A DNA stretch of 47,124 nucleotides from Betaproteobacteria bacterium (GTDB lineage: Bacteria; Pseudomonadota; Gammaproteobacteria; Burkholderiales; Casimicrobiaceae): positions 1 to 47,124 of the forward strand of contig VBCY01000118.1 of assembly GCA_005882995.1 (NCBI GenBank), given 5' to 3'. This document shows positions 37,950 through 45,900 of this stretch, one piece after another. Position 1 is the first letter of the stretch. Each line of letters begins with the position of its first letter. The notes under the pieces were generated by a model. It saw only the letters and a list, made by a program, of their open reading frames with translations, searched no databases and was not told the origin of the DNA. Made by a program: the position numbers and the translations under genes.

Positions 37950-39383
37950 ATGACCAACACGCGGATGAGCGTCCTGATCGCGCCGGTCGCGGGCGCGCTC
38001 ACGCTGGTGGGCTGCATGATGGGTCCGAATTATGTAAGGCCGGCGGCGGAGGCTCCGGCCGCTTACAAGGAAGCCGCCGGCTGGAAAGTTGCGCAACCCC
38101 AGGACAACGTGGCGCGAGGCCAATGGTGGGCAATATTTGGAGACGCGAAGCTCGATGAGCTCGAGGCGCAAGTCGACATCTCCAACCAGAACCTCAAGGT
38201 GGCCGAGGCGAACGTGCGCCAGGCGCAAGCCCTGACGCAGGCCGCCCGCGCAGAGTTATTTCCCGCGGTCACCGGCAACGTGAACGCCACGCGTTCCAAA
38301 CCCCCGACGGGAGGGCAAATCGTCAACACGCCCGGCATTCGCAATAATTACAACGTCGCGCTCGACGCAAGCTGGGAGATCGATCTGTGGGGAAGCATTC
38401 GCCGTAACGTCGAATCGCGCGAAGCGAGCGCTCAGGCAAGTGTAGCCAATCTCGAAGTCGCGAGGCTTTCCGCACAGGCGCTGTTGGCGCAGGACTACTG
38501 GCTGTTGCGCGTCGCCGACGCGGAGATTGTCTTGCTCAACGAGACGGTCGCCGCCTACGAAAAATCGCTGCAACTCACCCGCAATCAATATGCGGCCGGG
38601 GTGGTCGGACGCAATGATGTCGTACAGGCGGAAACTCAACTCAAGTCGACGCAGGCGCAGGCATTCGACGCTGGCGTGCAGCGCGCGCAACTCGAGCACG
38701 CCGTCGCCCTTCTCATCGGCAAGCCTCCGTCCGATGTTTCAATCGCAGTGCAAGCGGTGCAGTGGGTCTTCCCCGACATCCCGACAGGCATGCCTTCGGA
38801 GTTGCTCGAGCGTCGGCCCGACGTCGCGGCCGCTGAACGCGGCGTCGCAGCAGCGAATGCGCAAATCGGCGTGGCGGAGGCGGCCTTCTTTCCATCGCTC
38901 ACACTCTCGGCGACGGGCGGGTATCAAAGCTCGAGTTTCGCGCACCTGTTCTCCTTGCCCAACCAGTACTGGGCGATCGGAGCGGCCGTTGCGCAAGCGA
39001 TTTTCGATGCGGGATTGCGCAGCGCGCAAAAGGCGCAGGCGGTCGCTGCCTACGACCAGACCGTCGCGACCTACCGTCAAACGGTTCTCATCGGCTTCCA
39101 GGAAGTCGAGGACAACCTCGCGGCGCTGCGCATCCTGGAACAGGAAGCGCAGGTGCAGGACGAGGCGGTGAAAGCGGCGCGCGAATCGGTGACGATTACC
39201 AACAACCAGTACAAGGCGGGAACGGCCAACTACCTCGCAGTGGTCGTCGTGCAGGCTGCCGCCCTCAATAACGAGCGCACCGCGCTCGCAATCCTCGGCC
39301 GCCGATTGACAGCGAGCGTGGGACTGGTGAAGGCCTTGGGCGGAGGCTGGAACGCCTCGGAACTGGCGCAGGCAAAGCCTTGA
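37950..39383 (+). CDS. RND efflux outer-membrane factor lipoprotein (OprM/NodT family)
   Basis: A 477-residue TolC-like channel protein from the ATG at 37950. The ATG at 37941 directly follows the GGAG, too close for initiation, while 37950 has 9 bases spacing. The lipobox is LTLVGC, so the protein is probably lipid-anchored. Two outer-membrane efflux repeats follow (LKVAEANVRQAQALTQAARAEL; later SVTITNNQYKAGTANYLAVVV), typical of the coiled barrel. WWAIFGDAKLDELEAQ near the N-terminus marks the NodT/OprM branch. It completes the tripartite efflux system. E. coli mdtABC lacks a linked OMF and uses TolC, so this operon is more self-contained. Confidence 0.9.
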   Translation: MTNTRMSVLIAPVAGALTLVGCMMGPNYVRPAAEAPAAYKEAAGWKVAQPQDNVARGQWWAIFGDAKLDELEAQVDISNQNLKVAEANVRQAQALTQAARAELFPAVTGNVNATRSKPPTGGQIVNTPGIRNNYNVALDASWEIDLWGSIRRNVESREASAQASVANLEVARLSAQALLAQDYWLLRVADAEIVLLNETVAAYEKSLQLTRNQYAAGVVGRNDVVQAETQLKSTQAQAFDAGVQRAQLEHAVALLIGKPPSDVSIAVQAVQWVFPDIPTGMPSELLERRPDVAAAERGVAAANAQIGVAEAAFFPSLTLSATGGYQSSSFAHLFSLPNQYWAIGAAVAQAIFDAGLRSAQKAQAVAAYDQTVATYRQTVLIGFQEVEDNLAALRILEQEAQVQDEAVKAARESVTITNNQYKAGTANYLAVVVVQAAALNNERTALAILGRRLTASVGLVKALGGGWNASELAQAKP

Positions 39384-39389
39384 GCGCGG

Positions 39390-39914
39390 TTATTCGTTTT
39401 GCGCTGTGACGCTTCGCGAAGTTTGCGCGAGCAGCGCGGTGACGACGCTTGACTCGCGCTTGTAAAAGCCTTCGGTGTGAAACGTCTCGTCGAGCGCAAA
39501 CAACTCGTAGTCGAGATGATGACAAAGCTCGTGGATCAGCGTGCGCAGGAAGGTCTTGAAAGCCACTACCTGCTTTCGTTGCGCGGTGCGCATCCACACG
39601 CTGATGCGCGGCGGCGAGCCATCGTCATTGGGCTCGTAGAGCCCATGCAGCTCGCCTTCGCCATCGGCCGGACGCCTGGCTAATACTCGCACCTTGACTT
39701 TCGGAACATGATAGCCGCGGGTCAACGCATCGATTAAGCTCTGACACGCGGCCTGAACGTCGGCACGCCGGTCGTTGCGCAGCGCTTCTCCGATGGCCGC
39801 TACCTGGGAGCCGAGCAGAAGTCCCGGCGGCAGTCCCAAAGCAGCGATCTCATCGCTCTTGCGATAAGTGCGCTGACGAGCGGGCGAAAGCTTGTCGTAG
39901 TAGGCAAAACGCAT
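39390..39914 (-). CDS. putative HEXXH zinc metalloprotein (SprT-like)
   Basis: A 174-residue protein from the ATG at 39914. It carries a clear zincin motif TLIHELCHHLDYE (H128, E129, H132) in the middle of a helical/strand domain, and the HELCH form recalls SprT-like proteins. The preceding strand GSPPRISVWMRTAQRKQVV is consistent with the edge strand of a zinc peptidase. The N-terminus (YYDKLSPARQRTYRKSDEI) contains an Arg-rich helix. No signal peptide is visible, so it is probably cytoplasmic. The substrate is unknown. It converges with the efflux operon (6 bases apart) and is divergent from mnmC. Confidence 0.7.
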   Translation of the reverse strand: MRFAYYDKLSPARQRTYRKSDEIAALGLPPGLLLGSQVAAIGEALRNDRRADVQAACQSLIDALTRGYHVPKVKVRVLARRPADGEGELHGLYEPNDDGSPPRISVWMRTAQRKQVVAFKTFLRTLIHELCHHLDYELFALDETFHTEGFYKRESSVVTALLAQTSRSVTAQNE

Positions 39915-40025
39915 GGCAGGCGCTGTCGAGTCTACCGATCGAGCGCAAGGGCTGGCAATGTCCGACGCCAGTCGGCGTTCAGGCACGCACGTTCGCTGCG
40001 AAAGACCACGCCCTTGAGCTTCCCA

Positions 40026-41948
40026 ATGCGGCCGGCAACCCTCGCCTTCGATGCGTCGGGCACGCCCTGGTCAGCTCAATTTAGCGACGTGTATTACAGC
40101 ACCGAGTCCGGCACCGGGCAGGCACGTCACGTCTTCCTCCATGGAAACGATCTCCCGGCGCGCTGGGCGGACGCACATGTTTTTACCATGGTCGAGCTGG
40201 GCTTCGGCTCGGGGCTCAACTTCCTCGCGACGTGGGACGCGTGGCGAAGCGACCCCAGGCGTTGCACCCGGCTGCATTTCGTTTCGATCGAACGCCATCC
40301 GTTCGAAGCTGCTGATCTTGCGACGCTGCACGGCCGCTTTCCGGAGCTCTCGGCTCTCTCGAGCGTTTTGCGCGCGGCGTGGCCGCCGCTCCTGCCCGGA
40401 TTGCATCGACTGCATTTCGACCATGAGGCAGTCACGCTGACGCTCGCCTTTGCCGATGCGGCGGTGGCGTTGCGCCAACTTCGGCTCGCAGCCGACGCCT
40501 TTTATCTCGATGGCTTCGCACCGGATCGCAATCCCGAAATGTGGTCGGCGGCGAGCATGAGGGCGCTCGCGCGGCTTGCCCGACCCGGAGCGACGCTCGC
40601 CACATGGAGCGTCGCCGTGAGCGTTCGCAACGCGTTGACGTCCGCCGGGTTCGCGATCGAAAAGCGGCCTGGCTTCGGCCGCAAGCGCGAAATGCTGGCG
40701 GGACGCTTCGCGCCGCGCTGGCCAGTGCGACGGGCAGCTCCGCCCGATGCTTGTGGGTCGGCGCGACACGCGATTGTGGTCGGGGCAGGGCTCGCCGGCG
40801 CGGCAGTCGCTTCGCGCCTTGCCGCGCGTGGATGGGCGGTCGAGCTCGTGGAGCGCCATCACAGCGCATCGGTGGCAGGCGGCTCCGGACTCCACGCAGG
40901 GGCTTTCCAACCGCACGTGTCGCGCGACGACAGCGTACTTTCGCGGCTCACTCGTGCCGGTTTCCTCTACGCTGCCCGCGATGGGGTGGCGACTGGCCAA
41001 TCGGCGCCGCAGATCCGCTGCGGCGTGCTGCAACTCGCCGACGGGCCCGATAACGAGGAACGTGTCGCGGCCACCGCTCGGATGCTGGCGCTACCAACGG
41101 GCTTCGCCAGATGCGTCTCTCGCGACACTGCGTCCGCGATTGCCGGCGTCCAGGTTCCGATTGGCGGATGGTGGTTTCCACAAGGCGGATACGTAAGGCC
41201 ACGAGACCTTGTGCAGGCACAACTCGCCAAGGCGCCCGAAGTCGGTCCGCGTTTCGGCTGCACAGTCGCAACGCTCGACCCTATTGACGGCCTGTGGAGC
41301 GCTTACGACGGCAGCGGCGGACTCATCGCCCGAGCACCGGTTGTGGTGCTGGCCAATGCACAGGACGCGCTTCAATTTGCCGACATCGGCGACGACGCGC
41401 TGCGGATGGTGCGCGGGCAGCAGACGTATCTCGCGGTGCCGCCCTTCCGCGCGCCGCGCGTGGTCGTTGGCGGCGACGGTTATGTGCTGCCGGCGATCGA
41501 CGGCATCGCGGTCGCGGGCGCGACCTATGATCTCGATGACCTCAACCCTCGGCCCGATTCGAAAAGCCATGCTGTCAACCTGCGCCGCGCGGAATTCATG
41601 CTTCCGGGCAGCACAGCGGACATCGATCCCGCGGCGCTTTCGGGCGGCGTCGGTTTTCGTTGCGTCGCCACGGATCGCCTGCCGCTGGTCGGACCGATGG
41701 TCGACATCGTCGCTGCGCGAGCCCAGGCGAAGACCCTCACCGGAGCGCACGCGCCCGACCTGCCGCGCATTCCCGGGCTGTTCGGCACGTTTGCATTCGC
41801 ATCGCGAGGCCTGGTATGGACATTGATCGCGGCTGAGCTGCTGGCGAGCCGGCTCGAGGGCGAGCCCCTGCCCCTCGAGGGGGACCTGGTGGACGCGATC
41901 GATCCAGGCCGCTTCGCCCTTAAACGACTGCGCCGGGCAAGCCTTTAA
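40026..41948 (+). CDS. mnmC: bifunctional tRNA mnm5s2U biosynthesis enzyme MnmC
   Basis: A 640-residue two-domain enzyme for the last two steps of the wobble-uridine modification mnm5s2U34. The N-terminal part is a SAM-dependent methyltransferase (FTMVELGFGSGLNFLATW, FYLDGFAPDRNPEMW). The C-terminal part is an FAD oxidoreductase (AIVVGAGLAGAAVASRLAARG, GGSGLHAGAFQPHVSRDD, FASRGLVW). The ATG at 40026 is preferred to the upstream TTG at 40014. The stop TAA (41946-41948) lies at the left edge of a palindromic element, so the native C-terminus may be slightly altered, though the final FAD-domain blocks are intact. Confidence 0.93.
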   Translation: MRPATLAFDASGTPWSAQFSDVYYSTESGTGQARHVFLHGNDLPARWADAHVFTMVELGFGSGLNFLATWDAWRSDPRRCTRLHFVSIERHPFEAADLATLHGRFPELSALSSVLRAAWPPLLPGLHRLHFDHEAVTLTLAFADAAVALRQLRLAADAFYLDGFAPDRNPEMWSAASMRALARLARPGATLATWSVAVSVRNALTSAGFAIEKRPGFGRKREMLAGRFAPRWPVRRAAPPDACGSARHAIVVGAGLAGAAVASRLAARGWAVELVERHHSASVAGGSGLHAGAFQPHVSRDDSVLSRLTRAGFLYAARDGVATGQSAPQIRCGVLQLADGPDNEERVAATARMLALPTGFARCVSRDTASAIAGVQVPIGGWWFPQGGYVRPRDLVQAQLAKAPEVGPRFGCTVATLDPIDGLWSAYDGSGGLIARAPVVVLANAQDALQFADIGDDALRMVRGQQTYLAVPPFRAPRVVVGGDGYVLPAIDGIAVAGATYDLDDLNPRPDSKSHAVNLRRAEFMLPGSTADIDPAALSGGVGFRCVATDRLPLVGPMVDIVAARAQAKTLTGAHAPDLPRIPGLFGTFAFASRGLVWTLIAAELLASRLEGEPLPLEGDLVDAIDPGRFALKRLRRASL

Positions 41949-42223
41949 GGAACCTCTGAATAAGCCCCGCGTGGCCGCGACGGAGGCTTTCCGGGATGAG
42001 ATGCGCGAAGCAAGGCGAAGCCAATAGCAGGCGCTATTGGCGAGCCGAGCGACAAAGCAGATCGCCCGGAAAGCCCCGTCCCATCCGGGTTTCGGCGCAA
42101 TGGCCTCATCTGCTTTGTTGCACGGCTTGCGAATAGTACGAACTATTCGCTGCGCCGCGACGCCTAGCATCTGAAGCCATTGCGCCCGAAACGCGGCTCA
42201 TGTGGGACTTGTTCAGAGGTTCC
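41949..42223. mobile_element. MITE-like element with two internal stem-loops
   Basis: The ends are inverted repeats: left GGAACCTCTGAATAAGCCCC (41949), right (reverse) GGAACCTCTGAACAAGTCCC, mismatching at two positions. Flanks TTAA (41945) and CTAA (42224) could be a degraded 4-bp target duplication. Inside, GGCTTTCCGGG/CCCGGAAAGCC (41985 and 42065) encloses CCAATAGC-AGGC-GCTATTGG (42021-42040). A second arm, TTTCGGCGCAATGGC with GCCATTGCGCCCGAAA (42090 and 42176), encloses GCGAATAGT-ACGA-ACTATTCGC (42129-42150). There is no transposase. It fills most of the 327-base gap before the pirin gene, whose promoter must lie in or just after it. Confidence 0.8.
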
Positions 42224-42275
42224 CTAACAGCAGCATGGCGCATCGCGTTACCATAGCCGAATCCGAGGGACATCG

Positions 42276-43148
42276 ATGACTTCACGCGTGGCAACCGTGC
42301 TCAAGCCGCACACTCGCGATCTCGGCGGATTTCAGGTGCAACGCCTGCTGCCCGCGTTCCCGCACAAGATGGTGGGCCCGTTCATTTTTTTTGATCACTT
42401 CGGGCCGGTGACCTTCGGTGCCGGTCAGGGCATCGATGTGCGGCCGCATCCGCATATCGGACTCGCCACGGTCACGTATTTGTTCGAGGGTGCGCAGGTG
42501 CACCGCGACAGTCTCGGCAACGTGCAACGCATCGAGCCGGGCGACGTGAACTGGATGACGGCGGGCAAAGGCATCGTTCACTCTGAACGCACGGCCGTCG
42601 AGGACCGGGTCGGCGGCCATCGTCTGCACGGTCTGCAAACGTGGGTGGCGCTTCCCAAGTTGCACGAACAGGACGAGCCGTCGTTCAGCCACCACGGCGT
42701 AGACTCGCTGCCGGTGGTGTCGTCGCCCGGGGTATCCATGCGCATTCTTGCCGGGACGGCCTTCGGAAAGCGCGCTCCAACGCCAACCTTCTCGCCAATC
42801 TTCTACGTCGCGGTGGAAATGGCCGCCGAAGCCGCGCTCGATCTGCCTCCGGAGCACGAGGAACGCGCTATCTATCCGATCGATGGCGACATTTCGATCG
42901 ACGGCAACGCCGTCACGCTGGGGCAAATGGCGGTGCTCGCGCCGTGGACCTCGGTGCGTGTCGAAGCGCGCGCTGCATCGAAGCTCGTGCTCCTGGGCGG
43001 CGCCAGAATGGACGGCGATCGACTCATATGGTGGAACTTCGTCGCCAGCTCGCGCGACTTGATGGATGCGGCGTCGAGCCGCTGGCGGGCAGGTGATTTC
43101 CCGCCGGTGCCCGGCGACAACGAATTTATCCCGCTACCCGAGCACTGA
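42276..43148 (+). CDS. pirin family protein
   Basis: A 290-residue bicupin. The N-terminal cupin has the metal-site pattern DVRPHPHIGLATVTYLFEG and later GKGIVHSER; the second cupin is PEHEERAIYPIDGDISIDGN. The opening HTRDLGGFQVQRLLPAFP and FDHFGPVTF are pirin hallmarks. Bacterial pirins are iron-binding; some have quercetinase activity and some modulate enzymes, so the function here is open. GAGGGA lies about 6 bases before the ATG. The gene stands just after the second palindromic element. Confidence 0.9.
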   Translation: MTSRVATVLKPHTRDLGGFQVQRLLPAFPHKMVGPFIFFDHFGPVTFGAGQGIDVRPHPHIGLATVTYLFEGAQVHRDSLGNVQRIEPGDVNWMTAGKGIVHSERTAVEDRVGGHRLHGLQTWVALPKLHEQDEPSFSHHGVDSLPVVSSPGVSMRILAGTAFGKRAPTPTFSPIFYVAVEMAAEAALDLPPEHEERAIYPIDGDISIDGNAVTLGQMAVLAPWTSVRVEARAASKLVLLGGARMDGDRLIWWNFVASSRDLMDAASSRWRAGDFPPVPGDNEFIPLPEH

Positions 43149-43173
43149 AAGCGATACATCGTTCTGCCGCTGC

Positions 43174-43197
43174 CTCGCTTCGCACTCTCGAAGCGAG
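43174..43197. terminator. hairpin between convergent pirin and metK genes
   Basis: CTCGCTTCG, loop CACTCT, CGAAGCGAG: a perfect 9-bp stem with a 6-base loop, placed between two converging stop codons. It has no T-tract on either side, so it is not a textbook intrinsic terminator, but its position suits two-way termination. Confidence 0.5.
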
Positions 43198-43219
43198 AGC
43201 GATGCGGCTGTTACGGCTG

Positions 43220-44425
43220 TTACGTCGTTACGCGCGCCCGCGAGCGTTCCGCAGGCGAGTCGAGTCCGGCGGCGGCGCGCAAGGCGCCCACCCTGTCGAC
43301 TGCTTCCCAGCTGAACTCCGGCTCGTCGCGGCCAAAGTGTCCATAGGCTGCGGTCTTGGTATAGATCGGGCGCAAAAGATCGAGCATCTGGATGATGCCT
43401 TTCGGCCGCAAGTCGAAATGCGTGTTCACCAGCTTCGCGATCTCGACATCCGGAATGCGTCCCGTTCCTTCGGTGTAGACGGTGACATTGATCGGTTGCG
43501 CGACGCCGATCGCGTACGAAAGCTGCACCTGGCATTGGCGCGCGATGCCGGCGGCGACGATGTTCTTCGCCACATAGCGCGCGGCGTACGCTCCCGAGCG
43601 GTCGACCTTGGAAGGGTCCTTGCCCGAGAAGGCGCCGCCACCGTGCGGTGCCGCGCCGCCATAAGTATCGACGATGATCTTGCGTCCGGTCAGGCCCGCG
43701 TCGCCGTGCGGTCCGCCGATTTCGAAGCGGCCGGTGGGATTCACCAGATAGCGCGTGTTGACCAGCATGTCCGCCGGCAACACCGGCTTGATGATCTCCT
43801 CGATCACCGCTTCGCTGAGCTCCTTCTGCTTCTGGTTCATGCTGGGGTGATGCTGCGTCGACAGCACGACCGTGTGGACGTTCTTAGGGCGCCCGTCGAC
43901 ATAGCGCACGGTGATCTGCGACTTCGCGTCCGGCCGCAGCCAGGGTAGCCGCCCGTCACGTCTAACTTCGCTTTGCCGCTGCACCAGCCGATGCGCGTAA
44001 TAGATCGGGAACGGCATGAGGACAGGCGTCTCGTCGCACGCGTAACCGAACATCAATCCCTGGTCGCCGGCACCCTGGTTCATGTATTCCTCGGAGGTAC
44101 GATCGACTCCGCGTGCGATGTCAGGCGATTGCCGGCCGTAGCAGACCAGTACCGCACAGCCTTCGGCTTCGAAGCGCAACTCCGGATCGGTGTAGCCGAT
44201 GCGATGGATGGTGTCCCGCGCGATGCGCGCGTAGTCATGCTTGTGGCTGGTCGTTATCTCGCCGGTCATCACCACGAGGCCGGTGGACACCAGCGTCTCT
44301 GCTGCTACCCGCGCGTGAGGATCCAGCGCTAGAATGGCATCGAGGACCGCATCGGAGATCTGATCGGCCACTTTGTCGGGATGCCCCTCGGCGACCGATT
44401 CCGACGTGAATAGAAACTCGTTCAT
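43220..44425 (-). CDS. metK: S-adenosylmethionine synthetase MetK
   Basis: A 401-residue enzyme that makes SAM from methionine and ATP. The N-terminus [20 protein letters not shown] is the family signature, [16 protein letters not shown] forms the methionine/ATP site, and [21 protein letters not shown] is the phosphate-binding loop. AGGGAG lies 5 bases before the ATG. It is divergent from the sua5-type gene; on the minus strand TAGAAT (44498-44493) may be a -10 box, but no good -35 is visible. ahcY and metF, the other SAM-cycle genes, lie about 14 kb away on the same strand. Confidence 0.97.
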   Translation of the reverse strand: MNEFLFTSESVAEGHPDKVADQISDAVLDAILALDPHARVAAETLVSTGLVVMTGEITTSHKHDYARIARDTIHRIGYTDPELRFEAEGCAVLVCYGRQSPDIARGVDRTSEEYMNQGAGDQGLMFGYACDETPVLMPFPIYYAHRLVQRQSEVRRDGRLPWLRPDAKSQITVRYVDGRPKNVHTVVLSTQHHPSMNQKQKELSEAVIEEIIKPVLPADMLVNTRYLVNPTGRFEIGGPHGDAGLTGRKIIVDTYGGAAPHGGGAFSGKDPSKVDRSGAYAARYVAKNIVAAGIARQCQVQLSYAIGVAQPINVTVYTEGTGRIPDVEIAKLVNTHFDLRPKGIIQMLDLLRPIYTKTAAYGHFGRDEPEFSWEAVDRVGALRAAAGLDSPAERSRARVTT

Positions 44426-44548
44426 TCAAGCTCCCTGCGTGAAAGTTTTTTGCGGCGCCAGCGCAAGACCGCCGGCGGGTGGAAGGATCGAAATTCTACC
44501 AAATTCCCGGCGTTCGCCGGCCGCCCCTTTACCCAGCAAGGTCTTTGT

Positions 44549-45532
44549 ATGATCGTCCCCGCTACACCTGAAGCCATTGCCCACGCGGCAGACGCTCTCC
44601 GCAAGGGCGATCTGGTCTCCTTCCCGACAGAGACTGTGTATGGGCTCGGGGCGGACGCTCGCAACGCCGACGCTCTGCTGAAGCTCTATGCGGCGAAGGG
44701 GAGACCCGCCGATCATCCGGTGATTGTTCACCTCGCCGACGGCTCAGCGGCGACGCGCTGGGCAAAGGCGCTACCCGCGTACGCGACGCTGCTGGCTGAC
44801 GCGTTCTGGCCGGGCCCTCTGACCCTTATTCTGACGCGCGGCGAAGGCGTCAGCGACTCGATCACGGGCGGTCAGGAGAGCGTCGGACTGCGCGTACCGG
44901 CACACCCCGTCGCTCATGCGTTGCTGAGCGCATTCATGGAGTGCGGCGGCGACGGCATCGCCGCCCCTTCTGCGAACCGCTTCGGCCGCATCAGCGCAAC
45001 GACCGCGCAGCACGTTGAAGATGAGTTCGGCGGCGAAGTCGCGATCGTCCTGGATGGCGGCCCGTGCCGTCACGGCATCGAATCGACCATTATCGATTGC
45101 ACCGGCAGAGAGCCCAGGCTGCTGCGACCTGGCGCCGTCGGCGTCGACCAGTTGACGCGTGTTCTCGGTCGAGAGCCGAGCGCGGCCACCCCAGCTTCGC
45201 CGCGCGCATCGGGTAGCCTCGCGTCGCACTACGCGCCGCGCACGCACGCTCGTCTATTGCAACGCAAGGAGCTCATCGGAGCGCTGGGCAGATTGGCGCG
45301 GCCCGGCTCGCACATCGCGGTTCTCGCCCATTCGATCGACCAGCCGCCATCCTTCGAAGGCACCTGGTTCGATGCACCGTCGGAGAGCGCTGGCTACGCG
45401 CAGCAACTCTACGCGAACCTGCGTGCGCTCGACGCGCGTGAGGCGGATGAAATCTGGATCGAGGCGCCGCCGGACGGACCGGACTGGATCGCGATCAATG
45501 ATCGGTTGCGGCGAGCGACCCACCGCGGCTGA
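44549..45532 (+). CDS. sua5: L-threonylcarbamoyladenylate synthase (Sua5 type)
   Basis: A 327-residue protein with the YrdC/Sua5 catalytic domain: ALRKGDLVSFPTETVYGLGADA, KLYAAKGRPADHPVIVHL and AAPSANRFGRISATTAQHV. A C-terminal Sua5 domain starts near RASGSLASHYAPRTHARLL. It makes threonylcarbamoyl-AMP for the universal t6A37 tRNA modification. The longer Sua5 form is used rather than the short TsaC of E. coli. AAGG lies 7 bases before the ATG at 44549; the frame upstream to 44450 is rejected. It is divergent from metK. Confidence 0.93.
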   Translation: MIVPATPEAIAHAADALRKGDLVSFPTETVYGLGADARNADALLKLYAAKGRPADHPVIVHLADGSAATRWAKALPAYATLLADAFWPGPLTLILTRGEGVSDSITGGQESVGLRVPAHPVAHALLSAFMECGGDGIAAPSANRFGRISATTAQHVEDEFGGEVAIVLDGGPCRHGIESTIIDCTGREPRLLRPGAVGVDQLTRVLGREPSAATPASPRASGSLASHYAPRTHARLLQRKELIGALGRLARPGSHIAVLAHSIDQPPSFEGTWFDAPSESAGYAQQLYANLRALDAREADEIWIEAPPDGPDWIAINDRLRRATHRG

Positions 45533-45552
45533 GGCGGTCGCGGCTAAGCTAG

Positions 45553-45900
45553 GTTGGGTTCTATGAAGAAGACGAACGAGTAGTGGGCCATGCCGCTGAC
45601 AGCTACCACCGTATCGATATTCGCCAGGCCTCCCGCAACCTCGTGGTCCGCTATCGCGACCGCATCATCGCCGATACCAAGCGGCCCCTCGTCCTCTACG
45701 AGTCCGGGTTCGCGCCGCGCTGGTACGTTCTACGCGCCGACATCGATGAGTTCGCCCTCATCCGCGTGGAGAACCAGACCTTCTGCCCCTACAAAGGGCT
45801 TTGCAGCTACTGCAACATTGGTGACGCGACTCTGGCGACATGGTCGTATCGCGAGGCCTATCCTGAGGTCGGCCGCATCTCCCCACCAGAGCGGAGCGAC
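45553..45900 (+). pseudogene. truncated DUF427 domain, in frame with the following oxidoreductase
   Basis: After an in-frame TAG at 45550 the frame reads GFYEEDERVVGHAADSYHRI ... VLYESGFAPRWYV ... NQTFCPYKGLCSYCNIG ... ATWSYREAYPEVGRIS, a clear DUF427 domain. Related proteins usually have an extra N-terminal DUF427 repeat and a further C-terminal strand, both missing. No ATG opens this segment; only a GTG at 45583 could, without a good ribosome-binding site. The frame runs without a stop into the MOSC gene at 45901. It could be a remnant of a broken gene or the N-terminus of a real fusion; I favour a remnant because a good ribosome-binding site lies right before 45901. Confidence 0.6.
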
